Positions 39,096 to 47,804 of a DNA stretch of 64,000 bases are shown in pieces. Under the pieces are notes generated by a model. That model had not been told where the DNA came from. It saw nothing but the letters and a program-made list of their open reading frames with translations, and did not search any database. Positions within the stretch are counted from its first letter, which is position 1; each line of letters opens with the position of its first letter. The DNA is from Enterococcus phoeniculicola ATCC BAA-412 (GTDB lineage Bacteria > Bacillota > Bacilli > Lactobacillales > Enterococcaceae), in NCBI RefSeq assembly GCF_000407505.1, contig NZ_ASWE01000001.1, forward strand, positions 803,324 through 867,323, read 5' to 3'. The position numbers and the translations under genes are program-made.

Positions 39096-39275
39096 TTGAC
39101 AGCAAGCCTGCAGACATGCTACTATTTTGTTAATATAAATGTGAAGTGAGGGATCGTGCATTGAGAATTTAAGTCAAACTGTTGAAGCTGCATTCAGACT
39201 AGAACCTACCAAGGGGATAGTGTGCAGATTTTCAGGATTGGCTTAGCTTTTCAATGTAGGGTCTTTTTTTGAACC
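39096..39275 (+). promoter_or_regulatory. Leader of the lsa-type gene: promoter, short upstream ORF and terminator
   Basis: TTGACA (39096-39101) and TACTAT (39120-39125) with an 18-bp spacer form a promoter. GAGGG (39148-39152) stands eight bases before TTG AGA ATT TAA (39161-39172), a three-codon ORF. A terminator follows: arms 39201-39209 and 39256-39264 with one mismatch, then seven T. CTGCA (39188-39192) can pair with TGCAG (39223-39227) and would enclose the left arm as an alternative fold. The gene itself starts 70 bp later. This matches ribosome-mediated attenuation known for other ABC-F genes (inference). Confidence 0.55.
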
Positions 39276-39340
39276 TATAAAAAGCTTTTTTGTAGCCTGT
39301 TTCTGAAAATTGGACGGGTTATTTTTTATGAGGTGAGAAA

Positions 39341-40840
39341 ATGTCCACTATTGAAATTAAAAATTTATCCTTTGGTTATGACAATCAAGAAGGATTACTA
39401 TTTGATCAAGCAACACTAAACTTTGATCAGCATTGGAAATTAGGGCTGATTGGCCGAAATGGTCGAGGGAAAACGACATTATTAACTATTTTGCAAGGAA
39501 AACTTCCTTATGAAGGACAAATTAGTCATCAATTGGATTTTGTCTATTTTCCACAAGCAATTCAAAATAAGCATCAACTGACCTATTACGTTTTGAATGA
39601 TATCTGTTCATTTGAGCAATGGGAGTTGGAGCGAGAACTAAATTTACTCCATCTTTCACCAGACATTCTTTGGAGAGACTTCACAACTCTTTCTGGAGGA
39701 GAGCAGACGAAAGTTTTATTGGCTCTTTTATTTATCGATCAGCAGCATTTTCCGTTAATTGATGAACCAACAAATCACTTGGATATGTTAGGAAGACAAC
39801 AAGTTGCTGAATATTTGAATAAGAAAAAACAAGGGTTTATTGTTGTAAGCCACGATCGAAATTTTGTAAATGAAGTTGTCGATCATGTATTATCTATTGA
39901 AAAAAGTCAGCTAGTTCTTTATCAAGGTAATTTTTCTGTCTATGAAGAACAAAAACGTCTGCGGGATGAATTCGAACAAGCACAAAATATGAAGTTAAAA
40001 AAAGAAGTTTCGCGCTTGAAAAAAACTGCCGCAGAAAAAGCTGAATGGTCACGTTCTCGAGAAGGGGATAAAACAAAAAGCCGAACTGGTTTTATTGATA
40101 CAGAAAATAGGCGGGTAAATAAAGGAGCAGTTGGCGCTGATGCAGCACGGACAATGAAACGATCAAAAGCAATTGTCACACGTATGGAGACTCAAGCATC
40201 TGAAAAAGAAAAGTTATTAAAAGACATTGAATATATTGATCCTTTGCAGATGAACTTTCAGCCCACGCACAGACAGCGATTATTAACTGTCGAAAAGTTG
40301 TCATTAGGCTATGAAGAAAAAGTTTTGTTTGAGCCAGTCAGCTTTGAAGTAAATAAGCATGAACGAATTGCTATTACAGGACCTAATGGATCGGGGAAGT
40401 CTAGTATTATTCGCTATCTATTGAATGAATTTGATGGCCAGGTTAAAGGGAATGTTCAACTATCCACTCACACTCAAATTAGTTATGTTAGACAAAATTA
40501 TGAAGATAATTCGGGCACCTTACAAGATTTTGCTAAAAAAAACAAATTAGACTATTCGATTTTTTTAAATAATTTGAAGAAATTAGGAATGGAAAGAGAA
40601 GTTTTCCATAATCCAATTCAACAAATGAGTATGGGGCAACGAAAAAAAGTGGAAGTAGCGAAATCTCTTTCAGTTTCTGCAGAATTATATATTTGGGATG
40701 AACCATTGAATTATCTAGATGTATTTAATCAAGAACAGCTGGAACAGTTAATTCTAGCTGTGAAACCTACGATGATTCTCATTGAGCATGATATCGCTTT
40801 TTTGAAAAAAATTATGACAAAACAAATTCATTTAAAATAA
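39341..40840 (+). CDS. lsa: Lsa-family ABC-F ribosomal protection protein
   Basis: The 499-residue protein has two ABC ATPase domains and no membrane segment. The first has Walker A GRNGRGKTT, signature LSGGEQTKV and IDEPTNHLDM; the second has GPNGSGKSS, MSMGQRKKV and WDEPLNYLDV. The long basic linker between the domains (about residues 190-310, KKEVSRLKKTAAEKAEWSRS) is the antibiotic-resistance interaction region. It is close along its length to E. faecalis Lsa(A), which displaces lincosamides, streptogramin A and pleuromutilins from the ribosome. Intrinsic resistance of that type is therefore likely. GAGGTGAG precedes the ATG. Confidence 0.9.
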   Translation: MSTIEIKNLSFGYDNQEGLLFDQATLNFDQHWKLGLIGRNGRGKTTLLTILQGKLPYEGQISHQLDFVYFPQAIQNKHQLTYYVLNDICSFEQWELERELNLLHLSPDILWRDFTTLSGGEQTKVLLALLFIDQQHFPLIDEPTNHLDMLGRQQVAEYLNKKKQGFIVVSHDRNFVNEVVDHVLSIEKSQLVLYQGNFSVYEEQKRLRDEFEQAQNMKLKKEVSRLKKTAAEKAEWSRSREGDKTKSRTGFIDTENRRVNKGAVGADAARTMKRSKAIVTRMETQASEKEKLLKDIEYIDPLQMNFQPTHRQRLLTVEKLSLGYEEKVLFEPVSFEVNKHERIAITGPNGSGKSSIIRYLLNEFDGQVKGNVQLSTHTQISYVRQNYEDNSGTLQDFAKKNKLDYSIFLNNLKKLGMEREVFHNPIQQMSMGQRKKVEVAKSLSVSAELYIWDEPLNYLDVFNQEQLEQLILAVKPTMILIEHDIAFLKKIMTKQIHLK

Positions 40841-40924
40841 CATTTCAAAAAATAACTGTTCTTTATCATCCAGTTATATTATAATTTAATAAGCGTTTTA
40901 AAAACGCAGAGAAGGGATGATAAA

Positions 40925-42100
40925 ATGAAAAAAGCAACTTTACTTGTTGGGGCAGTAGCTGGGCTATTTTTATTAGCCGGATGTCAGGGGCAGTCAGCAA
41001 AAGAACAATTTATCGACACGTATAAAAATCAGGCGGATACGAAGAAATACAATGCTTCTGAGTTTGATTTTAAATTTGACGATATAAAAATCAAAACAGA
41101 TGAGGGAAGCGCACAAGCAGCGATGATTGCTACGCAGCTAAAAGATATTTCTATTTCTGGTGATTTTCTAACTGATAGCAAAGGGGAAGACTTTGAATTC
41201 AATATGAATATTAAAGCATTCGATCAAACCCTACCTATTGAAATGATTCAAGCAGATGATGAACTCTACTTGTCAGGATCAACCTATACAGGAGCTATGG
41301 ATCTTATTTCTGCATTTGGAATACCAGTTGAAGTAGACAAAGCGAAAAAAGATGAATTAAAGACAAAATATATTCCATTGACAGAATCGATGCTTGAAGA
41401 GTCTGGTTTAGATGAACAGGCAGATGTAAGTGCAGATGATAAAAAATTACTCAAAGAATTAAGCGACGGCAAACTAAATGATTTATTTAAAGATTATGTA
41501 GATGCAAAGCTTAAAGAGGATGATTTTAAAAAAGACGGAGATGAAATCTCTCATACATTTACAAAAGAAGAGTTAGAAGGATTTGTTAAATACGTTAAAG
41601 AAAATGGTTCAAAAACACTAAAAAGCTATGTAGAAGATAATTTTACTTTCTTAGATGAAGTGGATAAATTTACGTTGAAAACAACAGTAAACACCAAAAC
41701 TGACAAAACGAAAGCTACAATGCACATGAAACAAGAAGAAGTAGAATTGAAGTTTACAATCAGTTTAACGCCTAAAGAATCAAAAGAAAAAGTTAAAAAG
41801 CCAAATAAATTAGATATTATTTCTGAAGAAGAAGCATCTCAATTATTTGGAGAAGCAATGGGTTCGAGTTACGGATATAATGATTCCTATGATGAAGATG
41901 ATTATGATTTAGATGATTCCACAGATAACTATGATTTAGGGGACTACAAATTATCTGACGATGAATTTAAAGAAATTTATGATGAACTTGCAAAAGGAAA
42001 AGATCTACTAACAAAAGAGGATGTTGAGGAATACCTAGACATCGTGGAGTCAATGCTTACAGATGAACAAGCACAACAAATACGTGATTTAGTGAAATAA
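40925..42100 (+). CDS. Acidic lipoprotein of unknown function (391 aa)
   Basis: The protein has a lipoprotein signal with lipobox LAGC at about residues 17-20, so it is anchored outside the membrane. The mature part is rich in Lys, Asp and Glu, with a two-domain appearance: an LppX-like beta region (about residues 45-130) and a second around residues 190-290. A low-complexity Asp/Tyr segment (YDEDDYDLDDSTDNYDLGDY) lies near residue 330, before a helical end. No known family is recognised. It is monocistronic with its own ribosome binding site AGAAGGGATG and a strong terminator. Confidence 0.7.
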   Translation: MKKATLLVGAVAGLFLLAGCQGQSAKEQFIDTYKNQADTKKYNASEFDFKFDDIKIKTDEGSAQAAMIATQLKDISISGDFLTDSKGEDFEFNMNIKAFDQTLPIEMIQADDELYLSGSTYTGAMDLISAFGIPVEVDKAKKDELKTKYIPLTESMLEESGLDEQADVSADDKKLLKELSDGKLNDLFKDYVDAKLKEDDFKKDGDEISHTFTKEELEGFVKYVKENGSKTLKSYVEDNFTFLDEVDKFTLKTTVNTKTDKTKATMHMKQEEVELKFTISLTPKESKEKVKKPNKLDIISEEEASQLFGEAMGSSYGYNDSYDEDDYDLDDSTDNYDLGDYKLSDDEFKEIYDELAKGKDLLTKEDVEEYLDIVESMLTDEQAQQIRDLVK

Positions 42101-42108
42101 GGTAATAG

Positions 42109-42151
42109 AAGGTGGGATATAACTTAATTAGTTATGTTCCATCTTCTTTTT
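42109..42151 (+). terminator. Intrinsic terminator of the GGTGGGAYATAAC type
   Basis: AAGGTGGGATATAAC (42109-42123) pairs with GTTATGTTCCATCTT (42131-42145) through G-T wobbles, then T-run. The hairpin resembles the repeat at 57001. Confidence 0.8.
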
Positions 42152-42262
42152 ATATGCTTCTTCTTACTGATAAAGGGGGAAAAGATAGAAATTCGTGCAT
42201 TTATGAAAAATTTGCTATAATAAAAGAGGAATTTTTATTGCTAGACAGTAAGGAGGGGTTCT

Positions 42263-43069
42263 ATGAATAAGCAGCATGCTTATTATCAGACCTTAATTGA
42301 AGTAGTTTCAGAGGCATTTAGTAATGCTGAAGTGAAACGACAAGAAAAGCCAAGAATTAATAAATTAATTGAAGAAACAAGTCAGTTATTCAAACAGGCA
42401 GAAAAAGAGTATCGTTGGCTCAATGAGCAAGAAAATCCTCTATGGGAGTATGAACAATTATTGGTGAATGGCTATCAAATTGATAGTTATTGGAGCTGGG
42501 GAGAAGTAGAACACCTTAGCGAACATGCCTCCATTGATTACTTTATTTGTGTATCTGCTTCTGGATTTGTGGCTGGTGCTGTTGCTAAACAAGGAGAAAC
42601 TTACCACAATAGATTATGGCCTCATATTTTAGGAGATACAAGCATGACTCAAGCTCTTCAATCCTTACGAGAAAATATTTATCAAGGACAATTTGTTGCT
42701 GATAATCCGTTTGTAAACATCCTACATAATCAACTAACCATTAATGCCCGACCAGACAGATTAGAGACACTGACTTTTGAGCAGCAACGACAAATTACAA
42801 AGGAGAATCCAAAGCACTATTTGGATTTCACTACCATGTCGGATATTCAAGCAGATGTTTTTTATAAAGTCATTAATTCAAAGCTTGTTTCTTTTAACTT
42901 TTTTGATGCACTTCCTGATGAGAAAAAAGGCGCTTCAGTCGATTACTGGACTACGTATAGAGAAGCTTTACTTCTTCTGGCAAAAGGAGAGGTCAAGGAA
43001 AAAAATTTGCAGTTTGTGAAGATAAATCATCCAAGACGCGGGATGGAATATGGATTGTATATTCGATAA
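42263..43069 (+). CDS. Hypothetical protein (268 aa)
   Basis: A soluble protein starts at ATG behind AAGGAGGGGTT. The N-terminal 60 residues are helical and basic (QEKPRINKLIEETSQLFKQAEKEYRWL). The rest is mixed, with many aromatic residues (LVNGYQIDSYWSWGEVEHLSEHASIDYF) and a C-terminal INHPRRGMEYGLYIR. There is no signal peptide, membrane segment or recognised catalytic motif. It stands alone and ends in a strong terminator. The good ribosome binding site and codon use make it a real gene of unknown family. Confidence 0.6.
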   Translation: MNKQHAYYQTLIEVVSEAFSNAEVKRQEKPRINKLIEETSQLFKQAEKEYRWLNEQENPLWEYEQLLVNGYQIDSYWSWGEVEHLSEHASIDYFICVSASGFVAGAVAKQGETYHNRLWPHILGDTSMTQALQSLRENIYQGQFVADNPFVNILHNQLTINARPDRLETLTFEQQRQITKENPKHYLDFTTMSDIQADVFYKVINSKLVSFNFFDALPDEKKGASVDYWTTYREALLLLAKGEVKEKNLQFVKINHPRRGMEYGLYIR

Positions 43070-43104
43070 CTCACACAACAAATAGTTTGATTTTGAAAAT
43101 AGAC

Positions 43105-43158
43105 AAAGAGTAGGGAATAGATTCATTCGCCAATGAATCTATTCCCTACTCTTTATTG
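43105..43158 (+). terminator. Bidirectional terminator with a perfect 23-bp stem
   Basis: Arms 43105-43127 and 43132-43154 are perfectly complementary around a CGCC loop. It lies between convergent genes and has T-rich flanks. Confidence 0.85.
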
Positions 43159-43175
43159 TTTTTATGCATATATGA

Positions 43176-43571
43176 TTAACTTATTTTATCTAATGTAAAC
43201 ACTATTTTATCTCCTTGTTTCAATACAACTTCTTTAGCACCAACTGGACTCATCTCACCGTTTACTGTAAACAGCCAATATTTACCTGCCGCTTCATCTT
43301 GTGTATTCCCATCAATAGAGGTGATAAACCCATCTGTTTCTTCTATTGAAAAGGAAGATTTTATGGCAGTTAGTAAGTCTTCTCCTTCAGTCACAGTTAA
43401 CTTCTTTGAATCCTTTTGCTTTCCATCAACAGACAATGTGACCGTAACAGAGATTGTACTTACAATACTGCTAGAGGTTGTTTGCGATGGTGTAGGAGCA
43501 GTATCGCCACTACAGCCAACAAAAATAGTTGTAGAAAGAGCCAGTAATAAACTAAAAACAATTTTTTTCAT
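43176..43571 (-). CDS. DUF4430 lipoprotein, possible cobalamin-binding surface protein
   Basis: The 131-residue protein has a lipoprotein signal (MKKIVFSLLLALSTTIFVGC, lipobox FVGC) and a Ser/Thr linker. One DUF4430 domain follows, with the typical EGEDLLTAIKSSFSIEE and YWLFTVNGEMSPVGAKEVVLKQGDKIVF. DUF4430 resembles the C-terminal domain of intrinsic factor/transcobalamin. The start ATG 43571 follows TAGGAGTTT; eighteen further in-frame codons upstream lack a ribosome binding site. It is divergent from an ECF S component and near the cobalamin-dependent queG, which supports a role in vitamin B12 capture (inference). Confidence 0.75.
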   Translation of the reverse strand: MKKIVFSLLLALSTTIFVGCSGDTAPTPSQTTSSSIVSTISVTVTLSVDGKQKDSKKLTVTEGEDLLTAIKSSFSIEETDGFITSIDGNTQDEAAGKYWLFTVNGEMSPVGAKEVVLKQGDKIVFTLDKIS

Positions 43572-43646
43572 CTCATAAACTCCTATTCCATAGTATAATA
43601 AAAACGAACAATTTAACTCTACCAAAAAGAGAGAAGGAATGAAAGC

Positions 43647-44165
43647 ATGCCAAAAAAAATAAAATGGTCAACTTTAATGCTTGCACAATTGGCATTGCTT
43701 ACTGCTTTTTGTGTCATTGGACGCTTACTTACACAGCCGATACCTAATGTCCAGCCAGTAACAGCTATCTTGTTTTTAGTAACTCTTTATATGGGGGTTC
43801 TTCCTGCAATGATTGTGGGTGGTTTATCAATCGTGATAACTAATCTTTATTTAGGGATGGGTATATGGACCATTGCACAAATCATCACTTTTTGTTTGTT
43901 GTGTATACTGGTTGCTGGAATCAATTGTTTAATCCCTTTGAAAAATCATACTGGAATCATGTTGATTATTAGCTTTGTTAGCGGGTTATTATACGGTTTC
44001 CTCATATCAATTTTGTTAGCTCCATTTTGGGGAGTAAAAAGTTTTTGGCCTTATTATTTTTCGGGATTGCCATTTGATTTTATGCATGGGGTGGGAAATG
44101 CTTGCTTTTATCTGTTATTTAGTTTCCCAATTTCCTCTATTCTAACCAAGCGATTTTTAAAATAA
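43647..44165 (+). CDS. ECF transporter S component, cobalamin-type candidate
   Basis: The 172-residue membrane protein has five to six hydrophobic helices ([57 protein letters not shown]). The N-terminal pattern is typical for S components that dock on a shared EcfT/EcfA module. It carries a C-terminal [18 protein letters not shown] block. Substrate specificity is not readable from motifs. The neighbours DUF4430 lipoprotein and QueG point to cobalamin, as for CbrT-type S components. No EcfA or EcfT genes lie in the window. queG follows after 40 bp, probably in one operon. Confidence 0.8.
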   Translation: MPKKIKWSTLMLAQLALLTAFCVIGRLLTQPIPNVQPVTAILFLVTLYMGVLPAMIVGGLSIVITNLYLGMGIWTIAQIITFCLLCILVAGINCLIPLKNHTGIMLIISFVSGLLYGFLISILLAPFWGVKSFWPYYFSGLPFDFMHGVGNACFYLLFSFPISSILTKRFLK

Positions 44166-44205
44166 CTATTTTTTATGCCATAGTATAGAAAGAAGTAGAA
44201 AATAT

Positions 44206-45348
44206 ATGAATTTAAAAGAAAAAATAATTGCTCAAAGCAAACTACTCGGAATTGATAAAATCGGATTTGCTTCAGCAGAACCGTTTGATTATTTAGAGGA
44301 TTCACTGAGAGAGCAAAAAGACAAAGGACATACCTCCGGGTTTGAGCATCCGGTAATTGAAGACCGGCTTTATCTAGAACGGACATTTGAAAATCCACAA
44401 ACCATTATCTCTATTGCATTGGCTTATCCAACCAAAGCCCGGGATAAAGTTCCAAGAGATGAAAAAAGAGGTCAATTTGCTCGAGCTTCCTGGGGCATTG
44501 ATTATCATGAAATTCTTCGCGATCGATTAGGAAAATTAATCGAGTTTATTAAAGAAGAAGCAAAGAACGATCAAGAAGCAGAACAATGGCGGTTTGCACC
44601 ACAAGTAGATACGGGGGAATTAATTGATGTTGCAGTCGCCCAGCGCGCAGGTCTTGGATTTATTGGACGTAATGGGTTACTTATTACAGAAGAGTTTGGT
44701 TCCTTTGTCTATTTAGGGGAAATTATCACAAATATTACATTCACTCCAGATGAACCTGTTCCGTTTGGCTGTGGGGACTGTACGCGATGTATTACAGCGT
44801 GCCCAACTTCTGCATTACTAGGAGATGGCCGAATGAATGCCAAACGATGCTTGTCTTATCAAACGCAGACCAAAGGCATGATGCCAGAAGAATATCGAAA
44901 GAAGATGCACAATGTTATTTATGGTTGTGATATCTGTCAACTAGTTTGTCCATACAATAAAGGGAAAAACATTCATTTTCATGAAGAAATGGAACCAGAC
45001 ATAGAAACGGTTTATCCTAAATTAAAACCGATGCTTTCCATGTCTAACAAAGAATTTAATGAAAAATTTGGTCACCTAGCAGGTTCTTGGCGAGGAAAGA
45101 AGCCTCTTCAGCGAAATGCAATAATAGCCTTAGCTAATTTAGGGGATCGAAGCGCTCTTCCGGAAATATGGATGGCAGCGCATGATATACGACCGGTAAT
45201 ACGAGGAACAGCCGCATGGGCGATAGGGAAATTAGGAAAAAAAGAAGTTGATTTGTGGCAGCCTAGATTATCCAGCTGGTTGGAAGAAGAACCTGAAGAA
45301 GAAGTCATAAGAGAAATAAAAAAAGCACTTGAAATGTTTGAAGGATAA
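44206..45348 (+). CDS. queG: Epoxyqueuosine reductase QueG
   Basis: The 380-residue protein has the two [4Fe-4S] cluster motifs [16 protein letters not shown] and [12 protein letters not shown]. The N-terminal part is the cobalamin-binding reductive-dehalogenase-like domain ([29 protein letters not shown]). The C-terminus has HEAT-like repeats that hold tRNA. It performs the last step of queuosine synthesis at tRNA position 34 and needs cobalamin, which gives a reason for the B12-type ECF gene upstream. AAGAAGTAGAAAATAT gives only a weak ribosome binding site, suggesting coupling to the gene before it. Confidence 0.95.
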   Translation: MNLKEKIIAQSKLLGIDKIGFASAEPFDYLEDSLREQKDKGHTSGFEHPVIEDRLYLERTFENPQTIISIALAYPTKARDKVPRDEKRGQFARASWGIDYHEILRDRLGKLIEFIKEEAKNDQEAEQWRFAPQVDTGELIDVAVAQRAGLGFIGRNGLLITEEFGSFVYLGEIITNITFTPDEPVPFGCGDCTRCITACPTSALLGDGRMNAKRCLSYQTQTKGMMPEEYRKKMHNVIYGCDICQLVCPYNKGKNIHFHEEMEPDIETVYPKLKPMLSMSNKEFNEKFGHLAGSWRGKKPLQRNAIIALANLGDRSALPEIWMAAHDIRPVIRGTAAWAIGKLGKKEVDLWQPRLSSWLEEEPEEEVIREIKKALEMFEG

Positions 45349-45363
45349 GCTGAGGATAATTAC

Positions 45364-45392
45364 TTTACTTTTTCCTACCAGCATGATATACT
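45364..45392 (+). promoter_or_regulatory. Promoter of the cold-shock gene with long leader
   Basis: TTTACT (45364-45369) and TATACT (45387-45392) have a 17-bp spacer. The 5' untranslated region is about 120 nt, as is usual for cold-shock mRNAs with thermosensitive leaders. Confidence 0.65.
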
Positions 45393-45522
45393 TCTTTTTG
45401 TAGTATGGTTGTTGAATAAATGAATAGGCTAATTCATTCATCTGAATGGTTCAGTTCCTCTTTTTTTATACGCAAAAGTATTGCAAATAATTCGTGCGTA
45501 TGCACAAACGGAGGAATACATT

Positions 45523-45723
45523 ATGAACACAGGTACAGTGAAATGGTTTAACGCAGATAAAGGTTTTGGATTCATCACTCAAGAAGACGGAACTGACGTG
45601 TTTGCACACTTCTCAGCTATCCAAGGCGACGGCTTCAAAACTTTAGACGAAGGTCAATCAGTTACTTTCGACGTTGAAGAAGGCCAACGTGGCTTACAAG
45701 CAACAAACATCCAAAAAAACTAA
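45523..45723 (+). CDS. cspA: Cold-shock protein
   Basis: The 66-residue protein is a single cold-shock domain with RNP1 KGFGFIT and RNP2 VFAHFSAI, starting [17 protein letters not shown]. It binds single-stranded RNA and DNA as a chaperone in the cytoplasm. The ATG at 45523 follows CGGAGGAATACA; an in-frame start fourteen codons upstream lies in the leader without a ribosome binding site. Strong GC-ending codon choice (GGC, GAC, TTC) relative to neighbours fits a highly expressed gene. Confidence 0.96.
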   Translation: MNTGTVKWFNADKGFGFITQEDGTDVFAHFSAIQGDGFKTLDEGQSVTFDVEEGQRGLQATNIQKN

Positions 45724-45737
45724 TTTAAACTAGTGAA

Positions 45738-45767
45738 AGCAATCCTTTTATGGGATTGCTTTTTTTA
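45738..45767 (+). terminator. Intrinsic terminator of the cold-shock gene
   Basis: AGCAATCC (45738-45745) pairs with GGATTGCT (45753-45760), then eight T. Confidence 0.9.
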
Positions 45768-45982
45768 TTTGCCACAAAAATAGATTCAAGAAAGAACTAT
45801 AAAAGAGACATAATTAACTGATGATTAATGAGCCTAGTTTCTTTATTACATAAAAATAGAAAGTTTCTCAAGAGGAGTAAAAATATTTTTTTGAAAAAAT
45901 CATTGAAAATTGCAAAAAAAAACTTACGAAGAAATTTTTTTTATGATAGGATTTTAGATGTTGTAAAAAAGGAGGAAATAAT

Positions 45983-46441
45983 GTGCCAAAATCAAAAAAA
46001 GAAAGTTTACTCTTAACTTCGGTTATGTGTTTTCTAATGGTTCTTGGAATGAGTACGTACAATTTGATACTACATGACTCATTTTCATGGACTAGTTTAG
46101 TAACAGGACTAATTCCTGGAATTGTAGTTGCCTTTATTCTGGACGTATTTATTGTTGGGAAAATTGCAAAGGCTATTGCGTTCAAGCTTCCAATCAGTAA
46201 AGAGAAAATGATTTACATGATTTTAACAATCTCAACACTTATGGTAACAGGAATGGTCTTATGCATGTCACTTTTTGGTATTTTAATTGAAGGGGGCATT
46301 CAAGAAAATATGGGCGCTCTTTATATAAAAGCTGTTGCGTTTAATTTTATTGTGGCTCTTCCATTGCAACTATTAATCGTTGGCCCTATCTCAAGATTTG
46401 TTTTAGGAACTTACCAAAAAAGTCAATTAGTCGAGTTATAG
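45983..46441 (+). CDS. DUF2798-family membrane protein
   Basis: The 152-residue protein starts at GTG behind AAAAGGAGGAAATAAT. It has four hydrophobic segments, with the repeated pattern of the DUF2798 family (TSVMCFLMVLGMSTYN in the first half, LTISTLMVTGMVLCMSLFG in the second) and a C-terminal LPLQLLIVGPISRFVLGT. The function is unknown. An overlapping frame covering 45828-46016 in the leader is not credible. The gene is monocistronic with its own terminator. The 255 bp before it contain no other feature. Confidence 0.75.
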   Translation: MPKSKKESLLLTSVMCFLMVLGMSTYNLILHDSFSWTSLVTGLIPGIVVAFILDVFIVGKIAKAIAFKLPISKEKMIYMILTISTLMVTGMVLCMSLFGILIEGGIQENMGALYIKAVAFNFIVALPLQLLIVGPISRFVLGTYQKSQLVEL

Positions 46442-46452
46442 GAAACAAAGGC

Positions 46453-46500
46453 AGGACAAACACCCAGGAGAAGGTTTGCTTTTCTGGTGTTTGTCCTATA
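46453..46500 (-). terminator. Bidirectional intrinsic terminator
   Basis: AGGACAAACAC (46453-46463) pairs with GTGTTTGTCCT (46487-46497) in a longer imperfect stem, between convergent genes. Confidence 0.75.
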
Positions 46501-46503
46501 TTT

Positions 46504-47157
46504 TTATTGACGTTTCAAAGTGATAGTATTTAAGCTTTCAAAAAAGTCCAATAATTTTTTTGCACCAATCACTTCTTTAGAAAAACCTACCTTCGCCTCT
46601 TTATCCGCCAAAGTTAAAGTATAAGGTTTCGTTTTATGATAGGTTGTATAAATTGAGACAGTTAGATTCGCTAAGGTTTGTCCAAAAAGTTCATTTATTT
46701 CTTTGTAATAATGAATGGGTTCGCCAATTTTTCCTTCACATAATATTTGAGCACCTGATAGAAGCTTAAATCCAATAATGGTCTCAAAGGGAATCCGTTT
46801 TACTAAACTGAGACTAGCAGTGTGGGCATTACCAAGTCCAATTAACTGGCTGTTGTAATCTACATAAAATTTATAATAAACATATGAACATGTTTGACCA
46901 ATAATTTCTATGCTGGGGTGAAAAGGCAGGGACATAATCCGCTTTTGATAACTCAATTCTTTTTCGTTTGCGATTAATTGTTTTTTATGAGGTCTAAAGA
47001 TATGAGCTGGTAAATGCCAGAAAATCAACAGACTACCAGAAAGAAATAAAAAGAAATTCAACAATAGAAACTCTGATAATAAAAAACTGGACAAAACGGC
47101 TACGGCCACCACTAAAATACCACCAACAACACACCATGATTCTTTCCTCATTTTCAT
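46504..47157 (-). CDS. Membrane-anchored protein of unknown function
   Basis: The 217-residue protein begins with two adjacent transmembrane helices (about residues 8-27 and 29-47). A cytoplasmic domain of about 165 residues follows, with a mixed alpha/beta pattern (IIGQTCSYVYYKFYVDYNSQLIGLG, PIHYYKEINELFG). No known family is recognised; the layout resembles small PH-like-domain membrane proteins. The start could be ATG 47157 or the TTG one codon earlier (47160), which is better spaced from AAAGGAGCG; I prefer ATG. It is monocistronic. Confidence 0.55.
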   Translation of the reverse strand: MKMRKESWCVVGGILVVAVAVLSSFLLSEFLLLNFFLFLSGSLLIFWHLPAHIFRPHKKQLIANEKELSYQKRIMSLPFHPSIEIIGQTCSYVYYKFYVDYNSQLIGLGNAHTASLSLVKRIPFETIIGFKLLSGAQILCEGKIGEPIHYYKEINELFGQTLANLTVSIYTTYHKTKPYTLTLADKEAKVGFSKEVIGAKKLLDFFESLNTITLKRQ

Positions 47158-47160
47158 CAA

Positions 47161-47804
47161 TCATACGCTCCTTTAATTAGGTATAGACCAAAACAAGTAA
47201 AGTCTATCACGAACAGCAAAAATATGAAAGCGATAACAGAAAACTGTTAGAACAAAAGAAAGAATTGACAAAATTTCCATAGATTACAAAGTTAGTTAGA
47301 AATTTCTTTAATAGAAATGTTTACTATAAAAACGAGTAGAGAAATTCCAATATTAATAGGTAGAAAAATTGGTTCTTAACGTTCTATACAAGAGTTAAGA
47401 GGCGATACCGCAAGGAAAAAGTTTTAAATAGACATTAAAAGAGCAAAAAATTGTTTGCTATACATCAAAATTCATTACTGAAATCACCTATTTAAGTGTA
47501 AAAAAAAGCAAAAAAGATAGAAAATCCTTGAAATTTTTCTGTAAAATTCAACATATTTGATTTGAAATTTTATATTTTTCAAAGTAAAAATAGTTGTTTT
47601 AAAAAAAATAGTTGTTAATTTCCAAATTATAGATCAAAGAAACGTTGATTTGACGGTATTTTCAGCATATGTGTCATAAAAGATAAAATAAACATTGTTC
47701 TGCAATCAAATGTCACAGATTTATTACCTATGAAATGTTTTGTGATGTTAAAGTGATACCTGTCGTTAAGCGATACAGACGACAAAGAAAAGGAGAATGT
47801 TTAC
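47161..47804 (+). other. Long AT-rich upstream region of the LysM protein gene
   Basis: There are 644 bp without a credible gene. A short hairpin TGTCGT/ACGACA (47761-47766 and 47779-47784) lies directly before the ribosome binding site AAAAGGAG. I looked for a WalR-type TGTNAN-N5-TGTNAN site and found only imperfect matches. The rest is A/T-rich. Confidence 0.4.

Noticed and set aside
45828-46016. 62-codon Lys-rich frame before the DUF2798 gene
   Set aside because: It overlaps the DUF2798 start and consists mostly of Lys, Leu and Phe codons from AT-rich leader DNA.
47640-47800. WalR-type binding site before the LysM/Apf-like gene
   Set aside because: Only half-matches to TGTNAN-N5-TGTNAN with wrong spacing were found.
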